Part shown: positions 51,361 to 61,268 of the stretch, in pieces
How positions within the stretch are numbered: position 1 is the stretch's first letter
Layout of the letters: each line of letters begins with the position of its first letter
Origin: Archangium gephyra
Lineage (GTDB): Bacteria > Myxococcota > Myxococcia > Myxococcales > Myxococcaceae
Assembly (NCBI GenBank): GCA_003243425.1
Contig: QFQP01000034.1
Coordinates: forward strand, 14,822-78,821
Reading direction: 5' to 3'
Length of the DNA: 64,000 nucleotides
The notes under the pieces: model-generated
Told to the model about the DNA's origin: nothing
The model's database searches: none
Seen by the model: the letters and a program-made list of their open reading frames with translations, nothing else
Program-made: the position numbers and the translations under genes

Positions 51361-51765
51361 TCAGCCCTCCTGGCGAATGCGCTCGAGCCAGCGTTCTGCC
51401 AGCCCGCGGTACTGAAGTCGCGAAATGACCTGCGTGAGATCACCCTTCGCGACGAGCCGCTTCTGCACGATGGCCGCGATGGGATCCAGCGAGCCATCGA
51501 TGAGCGCCCACCAGTCGCTCTGTGCGGCGCGCGCGAAGTAACGCGGCTTGCTGGCCTCGAGCTCGGCGACGGTCACGAAGCGCGGCGCGGGCAACCGGCC
51601 ACCCTGTGGAGCCCCCAGCGCGATCGCCAGCGGGCCTTCGGGCCGATCGATCACCACGCCGAAATCACCGTCCCAACCTTTGGCGGCGTGCGGCGCGTCG
51701 GGGTCGGCGTTGAGCAGCTCGATGGCGTGCGTGCACCAGGCTTCCGAAGGGAAGGACGCGGTCAT
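51361..51765 (-). CDS. SCP2-like sterol/lipid-carrier domain protein
   Basis: 134 residues from ATG 51765, chosen because the longer frame overlaps the divergent spmAB gene. FGVVIDRPEGPLAIALG and SDWWALIDGSLDPIAAIVQKRLVAKGDLTQVISRL match the SCP2 fold end pattern (DGxLDPxxAxxxxxLxxxGDL). It probably binds a hydrophobic ligand. Paired with a small helical protein. Confidence 0.7.
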   Translation of the reverse strand: MTASFPSEAWCTHAIELLNADPDAPHAAKGWDGDFGVVIDRPEGPLAIALGAPQGGRLPAPRFVTVAELEASKPRYFARAAQSDWWALIDGSLDPIAAIVQKRLVAKGDLTQVISRLQYRGLAERWLERIRQEG

Positions 51766-51814
51766 GCGCGTCGTTGTGTCAGAAAACTCGCGTTCCCGCG
51801 CGCCTCGCCGTGGC

Positions 51815-53155
51815 ATGAGCGGCTCAAAGATGAACTGGATCTTCCTCGCGCTCATCGTCGTGTCGGTTCTCACCGGGCTCTTCACCGGCACCATGCCGAA
51901 GGTGACCGAAGCGACCATCAAGTCGTCGACGACGGCGGTCGAGCTCGCGATCTCACTCATCGGTCAGATGACGTTGTGGCTCGGCCTGTTCGGCGTGGTG
52001 CGTGAAGCGGGCCTGCTTCGCTCGGTGGCCAACGGGCTCAAGCCGGTGATGGCCAGGCTGTTCCCCGAAGTGCCGCCCGAACACCCCGCGATGGGCGCGA
52101 TGATCATGAACCTCGCGGCGAACGTGCTGGGGCTCGGCAACGCGGCCACACCGTTCGGGCTCAAGGCGATGGCCGAGCTGGACAAGCTCAACCCGCGCAA
52201 AGGCGTGGCCACCAACTCGATGGCTCTGTTTCTGGCGATCAATACGAGCGGCGTCGCGGTGCTCCCGCTCGGCGTGGTCGCCGTGCGCGCGGCGACCGGC
52301 TCGAAGGACCCCGCGGGCATCATCGCGCCCACGTTGATCGCGACGGCCTGCAGCACCATCTGCGCGATCATCGCGGCCAAGGTGCTCGAGCGACGGAGGT
52401 TCTTCGCCGCAGAAAAGTACGGGACGGTCGACGTCGACTTCGCGCAGAGGAAAGAGGCCGACGCCGCGCAACTGGCCAGGGCCGAAGAGCTCGCGCAGCT
52501 GGCTCCGCAGACGCCGCTGTGGCGGAAGCTGATGTCGTTCGGCGTGCTTCTCGCGGTGATCGCCGCGCTGGGCTTTCACGTCATCAACTTCGTGGGCTCC
52601 GGGTTCGACGTGACGCGCGACGTGTTGTCGAACTGGCTGCTGCCGGTGTTGATGCTCGCGATCGTGACCGTCGGCTTCGGTCGCGAAGTGCGCGTGTACG
52701 AAGCGTTCATCACCGCCGCCAAAGAGGGCTTTCAGACCTGCGTGGCGATCATTCCGTTTCTGGTCGGCATGCTGGTCGCCATCGGCATGTTCCGCGCGTC
52801 GGGCGCCATGGAGGTGATGGTGAAAGCGCTCACCCCGCTCGTCTCGCCCATCGGCTTCCCCCCCGAAGCGTTGCCGATGGCGTTGATCCGCCCGCTCTCC
52901 GGCAGCGGCGCGCTCGCGGTGATGTCGGACGCGCTCAAGACGTACGGCCCCGACTCGTTCCTGGGCTACCTCTTCTCGGTCCTCAACGGAGGCACCGAGA
53001 CCACGTTCTACGTGCTGGCGGTGTACTTCGGCGCCGTGCAGGTGAAGTCGCTGCGGCACGCGCTCGCGGCGTGCGTGGTGGCCGACTTCGCCGGACCGCT
53101 CGGGGCCTTCTTCGCCTGCAAGCTGTTCTTCAGCAGCGCGCCGTTGATGAGCTGA
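51815..53155 (+). CDS. fused spore maturation protein SpmA-SpmB (nucleoside-recognition/gate domains)
   Basis: 446 residues from ATG 51815 (ATG 51830 possible). Multi-pass membrane protein. The first half (ELAISLIGQMTLWLGLFGVVREAGL, MIMNLAANVLGLGNAATPFGLKAM) corresponds to SpmA. A loop at about 215-245 separates it from a second half (LLPVLMLAIVTVGFGREVRVYEAFITAAKEGF, IRPLSGSGALAVM, NGGTETTFYVLAVYFG) corresponding to SpmB. In Bacillus these are separate proteins needed for spore core dehydration. A fusion in a myxobacterium may serve sporulation or small-molecule transport; that is inferred. Confidence 0.85.
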   Translation: MSGSKMNWIFLALIVVSVLTGLFTGTMPKVTEATIKSSTTAVELAISLIGQMTLWLGLFGVVREAGLLRSVANGLKPVMARLFPEVPPEHPAMGAMIMNLAANVLGLGNAATPFGLKAMAELDKLNPRKGVATNSMALFLAINTSGVAVLPLGVVAVRAATGSKDPAGIIAPTLIATACSTICAIIAAKVLERRRFFAAEKYGTVDVDFAQRKEADAAQLARAEELAQLAPQTPLWRKLMSFGVLLAVIAALGFHVINFVGSGFDVTRDVLSNWLLPVLMLAIVTVGFGREVRVYEAFITAAKEGFQTCVAIIPFLVGMLVAIGMFRASGAMEVMVKALTPLVSPIGFPPEALPMALIRPLSGSGALAVMSDALKTYGPDSFLGYLFSVLNGGTETTFYVLAVYFGAVQVKSLRHALAACVVADFAGPLGAFFACKLFFSSAPLMS

Positions 53156-54808
<1,653 letters not shown>

Positions 54809-54874
54809 GCCGCGCTCATACCAGAGGGCGGGTCGGAATTTGACGCAGCCACTCGATCGGCCAACCTGCGCTTC

Positions 54875-55600
54875 GTGCGCGTCGTTCTCGTCTCTGCCCT
54901 CGCCGTCATCGCCACCGGGTGCGCGACCGGCGCGCCGGTCGGAGGCCGCCGCTTCTACGTCGAGCGCTACGAGCCGTTCGCGAGGCCCGCGGCTGAACGC
55001 GTGGTGCCCGGCTTCGCAGACAGCCCGACGAAAGGGCCGTTGGCCGTCGCCTCGGGCGCCCGTGACACGGCGGTCGAGACCGCGCAGAGCCTCGTCGGCC
55101 GAAACCGGGTCGTGGTCAACGGCCGTCGCTACGGCGACGACTGCACCAGCTTCGTTCAGGCGGTCTACGCGCCGCTCGGCGTGAACCTGATGAGCGAGGG
55201 CCAACCGGGCGACAACGCAGTGACCGCGATGTGGCGCTTCGCGTCGGCGCACGGCCGCATCTTCGAGGGCGGTCGCCCGCTGCCCGGCGACCTCGTGTTC
55301 TTCCGCGAGACGTACGATCTCAATCGTGACGGTCGCGACAACGACGGCCTCACGCACGTCGGCGTGGTCGAGAGCGTCGAGAACGACGGCACGGTGTCGG
55401 TCATTCACCGCGTCGCGCGCGGCGTGGTGCGCTACCGCATGAACCTCTCGAAGCCGAACGTCTCCAGGACCTCCGGCGGCCGGAAGCTCAACGATTGGCT
55501 GCGCACCGAAACGCCGGGCTCGAAGCCGCGGCTGACGGCGGAGCTCTTCGCCGGCTACGCCACCCTGCTTCCCGTCGAAGCGCGCGTGGCCGGGCGGTGA
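54875..55600 (+). CDS. NlpC/P60- or CHAP-like lipoprotein
   Basis: 241 residues from GTG 54875. Lipobox IATGC near residue 16. The domain has YGDDCTSFVQAVYAPLGVNL (catalytic Cys in DCTSFV), then PLPGDLVFFRE and LTHVGVVESVENDGTVSVIHR (His), the NlpC/P60-type cysteine-peptidase pattern. It likely trims peptidoglycan peptides from the outer membrane side. Divergent from the TPR-like lipoprotein with a 66-base gap. Confidence 0.8.
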   Translation: MRVVLVSALAVIATGCATGAPVGGRRFYVERYEPFARPAAERVVPGFADSPTKGPLAVASGARDTAVETAQSLVGRNRVVVNGRRYGDDCTSFVQAVYAPLGVNLMSEGQPGDNAVTAMWRFASAHGRIFEGGRPLPGDLVFFRETYDLNRDGRDNDGLTHVGVVESVENDGTVSVIHRVARGVVRYRMNLSKPNVSRTSGGRKLNDWLRTETPGSKPRLTAELFAGYATLLPVEARVAGR

Positions 55601-55603
55601 AGC

Positions 55604-57979
55604 TCAGCGCTTGAGTGAAGCCAGCAGCTCGCGCGCCTGCTCGTGCTTGCCATTCAACGTGATCGCCCGGTCCAGCTGTTCTGCGGCGAGCTCGGCGTTA
55701 CCGCGCTTGAGCTCCAACCGCGCCAACAACACGAAGGGCCGAATGAAGGTGCTGTTTCCCGCGCGCGCCTGCACGTGCTTCACGCGCTCGACCGCGTCGT
55801 CGAACGAGCTCCCGCCGTTGAGCGCGTACTCCGGCTCGATGAGCTCGGCCCAGTCGTCGCCGGCCGGGCTGTGCTGGCGAAAGCTCTCGGCGCGCGTGAT
55901 GGCCTCGACGTCACCGAGCACGCCGAGCGCCAGACCGTCGGCACGAATGAACGCGAGCTCGGCGGTGCTGCCGCGCTCGACGCTGCGGCCCAGCGCCAGG
56001 AGACGGCCATGCTCGGTCACCAGCTGCGTCTTCAACTGCTGCGCGCGCTCGGTCTGCGAGATCAACGTGGCCTGCAGCTCGTCGATGGCGGTCTGCGAGG
56101 CACCTTCCGCCTTCTTGAGGCCGTTCAGGCGCTCTTCGGCGCGAGACAGGGAGCTCTGCGCGTCGTCGAACTGGAACGAGTGCGCGATGACCAGCGCTGC
56201 CTGCGCTTCGAGCATGTCGGGGTTCGCCGAACGCACGGCGCTCAACTGCGAAACGGCCTTGGCCTGCGCCTGACCGTCATCGAAGCGGAGCGTGGCGAGC
56301 GCCTGCTCGGTCGACTGCAAGGCAGCCGGTGACACACGCTGACTCAGCAGATCCTTCCCGACCAGGCGCCACACCAGCACGCCCGCGAGCGCGATCGCGA
56401 TCAGCACCAGCACGATGATGACCACGCGACCCGAACCACCGCCGCGCACCGCACGCAGCGCTTCGGCGTCGTCACGGGCCTGCGCGTCGAGCTCCGCGGG
56501 CGAACGAACGAAGTTCTCGGGTGAGCCACCCGGCTCCGGCGGCAACTCGAGACGCAGCGGCGCCAGGCGCGGGCCGTCGTTGAGCGGCTCGAGGTTCGTC
56601 AGCGTGTTGCCCACCGGCTGCAACATCGGAGGCGCAGCGCGCACCTCGGGCGGCGTCAGACCATTCGCGTCCGACAACAGAGAGACTCCCGGCGGATCGA
56701 AGCGGTCGTCAGGCGGCAGCGTGCGGTGCAGGTCGCTGACCGCCCCCATGCTCTCGAGCGAAACGGCGCCCGGGGGCAGCGTCATGTCGCCCGAGATCTC
56801 GCGATCGGCGGCGGGCAGACCACCTTCGGGCGTGTTGCTCTCGCTCGGGTTCATCGCGAACAGCTGCGTGCGGTTGTGCCTGTCTTGCACGGCGTTGCCA
56901 CCGGCCGGCGGCGTCGACAGCCCGCTGCCACCCACGTCGCTCATCGCGAAGCGCTGCGTGCGTTCTGCGCGCGGCGGAGGCGACGGCTCGTCACTCGAGT
57001 TCTCCGCGACCACCGACGCCGCGTCGACGCGCACCGTGCTCTCGCTCTTGTCTTCTTCAGCGGCGTAACCGGCGAGCTCCACGGTGCCTGCCGTCACCTT
57101 GGGAATCGGCGAGCGGCCGAACATCATCGTGGTGTTCTTCGCCGCGGGCGCTTCCGTCGGCGCGTCGCTCGGTGCGCCGAACATCATGGTGCGGTTCGAC
57201 TGCCCGGGCGACGACTCGAGAATCGTCTCTTCGGCCGGCGGGTCGGGCTCGTGGGCGCCGAACAGCTGCGTGCTGCGGCCGACAGGCGCTGGAGCCTGTG
57301 GCGACGACTGCGCCGCGTTCGACGCCGCCGTCCCGAACATCATCGTGGTGTTCTTGGGCGTGTGCGGCGGCGGCGCGGCGGGCGGCGTGCCCCCGAACAC
57401 CAACGTCTTGTTGGCGTTGCCCGCGGGAGCCTGCGGCGCCTTCTCGGCCGCTTCAGCAGCGGCGATCGACGCAGCGGTGCCGAACATCATCGTGGTGTTC
57501 TTCGGCGAAGCAGGCGGCGGTGCGGCCGGCGTACCGAACATCATCGTGGTCTTCGCGGCGGCGGCCGCCTGCGGAGCCATCGGCGGCGTCACCGTGTTCG
57601 ACGCGGCGGTGCCGAAGACCATCGTCGAACGCGCCGCTGGCGGGGGCTGCGGCGGCGCAGGGTTCGCGCCACCACCAAACATCATCGTCGTGCGACCCAC
57701 CGGCGACGAGGCTTCGGGTGCCGCCGCGGCGTTCGATGCGGGCGTGCCGAACATCATCGTGGTGTTCTTCGGCGAAGCCGGCGGCGGCACGGCCGGCGAA
57801 CCGAACATCATCGTGCTGGTGCCAATGGGCGGCTTCGCGGCGGGTGCAGGCGCTGCAGACTGCAGGCGCGCGGTGAAGACGTGCGCGCATCGGGTGCACT
57901 GAACAGGTACGCCCTGGGGTGGAATCAGCGAGTCGTCGAGGACGTACGTCGTCGAGCACTTCTCACAGGTGATGTGCAC
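55604..57979 (-). CDS. zinc-ribbon/TPR membrane protein with TxMFG repeats
   Basis: 791 residues. N-terminal MJ0042-type zinc ribbon (C5, C8, C28, C31 in CEKCSTTY...CTRCAHVF). Residues ~50-400 are a Pro/Ala-rich low-complexity linker carrying about 13 copies of a T-x-x-F-G/A motif (mostly TTMMFG). Then a transmembrane segment (VVIIVLVLIAIALAGVLVWRL), then a helical-repeat region of TPR type (LARLELKRGNAELAAEQLDRA). Similar proteins are known in Myxococcota with unknown roles. Thr in the repeats may be kinase targets; inferred. Confidence 0.75.
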   Translation of the reverse strand: MHITCEKCSTTYVLDDSLIPPQGVPVQCTRCAHVFTARLQSAAPAPAAKPPIGTSTMMFGSPAVPPPASPKNTTMMFGTPASNAAAAPEASSPVGRTTMMFGGGANPAPPQPPPAARSTMVFGTAASNTVTPPMAPQAAAAAKTTMMFGTPAAPPPASPKNTTMMFGTAASIAAAEAAEKAPQAPAGNANKTLVFGGTPPAAPPPHTPKNTTMMFGTAASNAAQSSPQAPAPVGRSTQLFGAHEPDPPAEETILESSPGQSNRTMMFGAPSDAPTEAPAAKNTTMMFGRSPIPKVTAGTVELAGYAAEEDKSESTVRVDAASVVAENSSDEPSPPPRAERTQRFAMSDVGGSGLSTPPAGGNAVQDRHNRTQLFAMNPSESNTPEGGLPAADREISGDMTLPPGAVSLESMGAVSDLHRTLPPDDRFDPPGVSLLSDANGLTPPEVRAAPPMLQPVGNTLTNLEPLNDGPRLAPLRLELPPEPGGSPENFVRSPAELDAQARDDAEALRAVRGGGSGRVVIIVLVLIAIALAGVLVWRLVGKDLLSQRVSPAALQSTEQALATLRFDDGQAQAKAVSQLSAVRSANPDMLEAQAALVIAHSFQFDDAQSSLSRAEERLNGLKKAEGASQTAIDELQATLISQTERAQQLKTQLVTEHGRLLALGRSVERGSTAELAFIRADGLALGVLGDVEAITRAESFRQHSPAGDDWAELIEPEYALNGGSSFDDAVERVKHVQARAGNSTFIRPFVLLARLELKRGNAELAAEQLDRAITLNGKHEQARELLASLKR

Positions 57980-57988
57980 GGCGCGCTT

Positions 57989-58393
57989 CTACCACACACC
58001 GCTGTCCACCAAGCGGATCTCACACGCTGCCTGGAGCGTCAGGAGCCGCTGGTCACCGACACCTGGAACCGCGTCGATTTGTTCCCAACTCGTGAAGCCG
58101 GTGCCACGCGCTTTCACCAGCTCGTTGGCCACGTGGGGCCCTACGCCGGGAATCATGGCCAGCTCGCGCTCGGTGGCCGTGTTGCAGTCGAACTTCTGAC
58201 GCAGCGTCAGCGACTTGGCGGGTGGCATGGGCGCGCCGGCGCCACACGTGGCGACGCCGTCGGCGCCGAGGCGCAGCGGTGCACCGTCAGGACAGCGAGT
58301 GGGCGCCGCCGGTGCCGACGGGCGCCACCACGCGAACGCGCCGACGATCGCCGCCATTGCCACGACGATCACGATGGCGCGCGAGCGATGCAT
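57989..58393 (-). CDS. ComEA-like helix-hairpin-helix protein
   Basis: 134 residues from ATG 58393. One N-terminal membrane segment (AIVIVVAMAAIVGAFAWW), a short Cys-containing linker, then FDCNTATERELAMIPGVGPHVANELVKARGTGFTSWEQIDAVPGVGDQRL, the paired HhH motifs (IPGVGPHVA, VPGVGD) of ComEA-type DNA-binding proteins. ComEA binds incoming DNA in the periplasm during natural transformation; other HhH exports do repair. Its start overlaps the aspartate kinase stop (TGATG). Confidence 0.8.
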   Translation of the reverse strand: MHRSRAIVIVVAMAAIVGAFAWWRPSAPAAPTRCPDGAPLRLGADGVATCGAGAPMPPAKSLTLRQKFDCNTATERELAMIPGVGPHVANELVKARGTGFTSWEQIDAVPGVGDQRLLTLQAACEIRLVDSGVW

Positions 58394-59613
58394 CAGGCCT
58401 TCGAGTCGAGCCCGAACTGCGTGTGCAGCGCGCGCACCGCGAGCTCGGCGTACTTGGCCTCGATGAGGCACGACACGCGGATCTCCGAGGTCGAGATCGC
58501 GAGGATGTTCACGTTCTCCTTCGAGAGCGTCTTGAACATGGTCGCCGCGACGCCCGAGTGCGTGCGCATGCCCACCCCGACGATCGAGATCTTCGCGACC
58601 TGATCGTCGATGTCGAAGCGCTCGGCCTTGATCGACTTCACGACCTTCTTGATGACGTCGCCGGCCTTCACCGCGTCGGCCTTGCCGACGGTGAAGGTGA
58701 GCTCGGTCTTGCCCTTCACCGGCGTGTTCTGAACGATGAGGTCGACGCTGATCGCCTTCTCGACGAGCGCGCCGAAGATGCGGGCGGCCATGCCGGGCTG
58801 ATCGGGAACTCCGTAGATCGAGACCCGCGCTTCGTTGCGGTCCAGCGCCACACCACTGACGAGAATGTCTTCCATTGCCTTGTCTTCCTCACAGACGAGC
58901 GTGCCCGGGTCGTCGCTGAACGACGACTTCACCCAGAGCGGCACCCGGTACTTCATCGCGATTTCCACGGAGCGGATCTGCAACACCTTCGCGCCGAGTG
59001 ACGCGAGCTCCATCATTTCTTCGTAGCTGATTCGATCGAGCTTCTTCGCCTTCGGCGCGATGTTCGGATCGGTCGTGTAGACGCCGTCGACGTCGGTGTA
59101 GATCTCACACGCATCGGCCTTGATCGCCGCGGCGATCGCTACCGCAGTGGTGTCGCTGCCGCCGCGGCCCAGGGTGGTGATGTTGCCCTCTTCGTCGACG
59201 CCCTGAAAACCGGCGATGACCGCGATCTCGCCGCGCTTGAGCGCCGCGAAGATGCCCTCCGCGTCGATGTGCTTGATGCGCGCCTTGCTGAACGTCGAGT
59301 CGGTGACGATGCGGCACTGGTGGCCCATGAAGCTGCGCGCCTTGCCGCCGGCGGCCTCGATGGCGACCGCGGTCAGGCCGATCGACACCTGTTCGCCGGT
59401 CGCGATGACCACGTCCTGTTCACGCTCGTTGGGTCGCTCCGACAAACCGTTGACCAGCTTGAGCAGCCGGTTGGTCTCGCCGCTCATCGCGGACACCACG
59501 ACCACCACCTGATTTCCGGCCTTCTTCGCGGCAATCGCGCGCCGAGCGACATTCTTGATGCGCTCGAGATCGCCGACCGAGGTGCCGCCGTACTTCTGAA
59601 CAATCAACGCCAT
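58393..59613 (-). CDS. lysC: aspartate kinase
   Basis: 406 residues. KYGGTSV (8-14) and VVVVVSAMSGETNRLL match the kinase N-terminus. FQGVDEEGNITTLGRGGSDTTAVAIAAAIKA and EIYTDVDGVYTTDPNI are catalytic and aspartate-binding signatures. Two C-terminal ACT domains (VSIYGVPDQPGMAARIFGAL and ISIVGVGMRTHSGVAATMFKTL) mediate feedback control by lysine/threonine. It starts the aspartate-family pathway. Length matches the LysC class. Confidence 0.95.
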   Translation of the reverse strand: MALIVQKYGGTSVGDLERIKNVARRAIAAKKAGNQVVVVVSAMSGETNRLLKLVNGLSERPNEREQDVVIATGEQVSIGLTAVAIEAAGGKARSFMGHQCRIVTDSTFSKARIKHIDAEGIFAALKRGEIAVIAGFQGVDEEGNITTLGRGGSDTTAVAIAAAIKADACEIYTDVDGVYTTDPNIAPKAKKLDRISYEEMMELASLGAKVLQIRSVEIAMKYRVPLWVKSSFSDDPGTLVCEEDKAMEDILVSGVALDRNEARVSIYGVPDQPGMAARIFGALVEKAISVDLIVQNTPVKGKTELTFTVGKADAVKAGDVIKKVVKSIKAERFDIDDQVAKISIVGVGMRTHSGVAATMFKTLSKENVNILAISTSEIRVSCLIEAKYAELAVRALHTQFGLDSKA

Positions 59614-59726
59614 AGGGTGGCGCTGCCTAGGACGCGCACACCTGTCCGCTCAAGGAGTTTTGTTGCAGCGCGTCACCCGGAAGCTTCTTGCGTCGCGTTC
59701 TGCGCTCGGGAATGAGCCGCGCACCT

Positions 59727-61268
59727 ATGACCTCGCCGCTGATCATCGATGGCAACACGCTGGGCCTTTCCGACATTCGCGACGTGGCCGAGCGCAATCG
59801 TCACGTCGAACTCGCTCCTGCCGCGCGTGAACGAGTGGCGAAGGCGCGCGCGCTCGTCGACCGCATCGCCGCCGGTGACGAGCCCGCGTACGGCATCAAC
59901 ACCGGCTTCGGCACGCTCGCTGAAGTTCGGATTCAGAAGAGCGATCTGCAGCAACTGCAACGGAACCTCATCGTCAGCCACGCGGCGGGCGTCGGCAATC
60001 CGCTCTCGATACCCGAAGCGCGCGCGCTGCTGCTGCTGCGGTGCAACGTGCTGGCGAAGGGCTACTCGGGCGTGCGCCCGTCGACCTTGGAGCTGGGGCT
60101 CGAGCTGCTCAATCGCGGCGTGACGCCCGTCGTTCCCGAGCGGGGCTCGGTCGGCGCGTCAGGCGATCTCGCGCCGCTCGCGCACCTGGCGCTGGTGTTC
60201 ATCGGCGAAGGTGAAGCCTTCTTCGACGGCGTACGCATGCCGGGCCGTGACGCGCTTCGCAAAGCAGGGCTCGAGCGCGTGGTGCTCGAAGCGAAGGAGG
60301 GCCTCACGCTGGTCAACGGCACGCAGGCGATGTGCGCGGTCGGCGTGCCCGCGTTGCTCGCGGCAGAAGAGCTCGCGGAGCTGTTCGATCTTGCGGGCGC
60401 GATCACCATCGAAGGCATGCTGGGTTCGCACCGCCCGTTCATGACCGGCGTACACGCCGTTCGCCCACACCCCGGTCACGGCACCGTCAGCGGTCACATG
60501 CGCCAGCTGCTCGCGGGCTCGGAGCTCGTCGAGAGCCATGTCGACTGCCACAAGGTTCAGGACCCGTACTCGATGCGCTGCATTCCGCAGGTGCACGGCG
60601 CTGCGCGTGACGGGCTCGCGTTCGCGCGCCGCATTCTCGAAGTCGAAGTGAACGCCGGCACCGACAACCCGCTGGTCTTCGCCGACGAAGAAGAGCTCGT
60701 GTCGGCCGGCAACTTCCACGGTCAGCCGGTGAGCCTCGCGCTCGACGTGGTGGCCATGGCGCTCACGCAGCTGGCGTCGATCAGCGAGCGCCGCGTGGAG
60801 CAGATGGTGAACCCCGCGCTCTCGGGCCTGCCGCCGTTCCTCGCGAAGAACTCGGGCCTCAACTCGGGCTTCATGATCGCGCAGGTCACCGCGGCCGCGC
60901 TCGTCGCCGAGTCGCGCATTCTGTGTCACCCCGCGTCGGTCGACTCGATCCCCTCGTCGGCTGGCCGCGAAGATCACGTGTCGATGGGCATGACGGCGGC
61001 GCTCAAGGCCCGCCAGGTGGTCGAGCACTGCCGGCACATTCTGGCCATCGAGCTGCTCGTGGCGTCGCAGGCGCTCGACTTCCGCGAGCCGGGCAAGACG
61101 AAGCCCGGTCGCGGTGTCGCCGCGGCGCATCAGCTCATTCGTTCGCGCGTGCCACACATGGAAAATGATCGCGAGCTGCATCGCGACATCGCAGCGGTCG
61201 CAGCGCTGGTCGACTCCGGGGAACTCCTCGCGACGGTCAGGAGCGCGTGCTACGAACCGCGCGCATGA
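59727..61268 (+). CDS. hutH: histidine ammonia-lyase
   Basis: 513 residues from ATG 59727. Y55 in AYGINTGFG, MIO-forming A144-S145-G146 in GSVGASGDLAPLAH, and late motifs FHGQPVSLALDVVAMALTQLASISERR and IPSSAGREDHVSMG identify the lyase that converts histidine to urocanate. Length matches HutH (about 510). It overlaps the following TPR gene by 4 bases, an unusual partner because no other hut genes are visible here. Confidence 0.95.
   Translation: MTSPLIIDGNTLGLSDIRDVAERNRHVELAPAARERVAKARALVDRIAAGDEPAYGINTGFGTLAEVRIQKSDLQQLQRNLIVSHAAGVGNPLSIPEARALLLLRCNVLAKGYSGVRPSTLELGLELLNRGVTPVVPERGSVGASGDLAPLAHLALVFIGEGEAFFDGVRMPGRDALRKAGLERVVLEAKEGLTLVNGTQAMCAVGVPALLAAEELAELFDLAGAITIEGMLGSHRPFMTGVHAVRPHPGHGTVSGHMRQLLAGSELVESHVDCHKVQDPYSMRCIPQVHGAARDGLAFARRILEVEVNAGTDNPLVFADEEELVSAGNFHGQPVSLALDVVAMALTQLASISERRVEQMVNPALSGLPPFLAKNSGLNSGFMIAQVTAAALVAESRILCHPASVDSIPSSAGREDHVSMGMTAALKARQVVEHCRHILAIELLVASQALDFREPGKTKPGRGVAAAHQLIRSRVPHMENDRELHRDIAAVAALVDSGELLATVRSACYEPRA

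Noticed and set aside
57084..57902. 272-codon plus-strand frame with repeated NIIVVF units
   Set aside because: It is the reverse complement of the TxMFG repeats and has no independent support.
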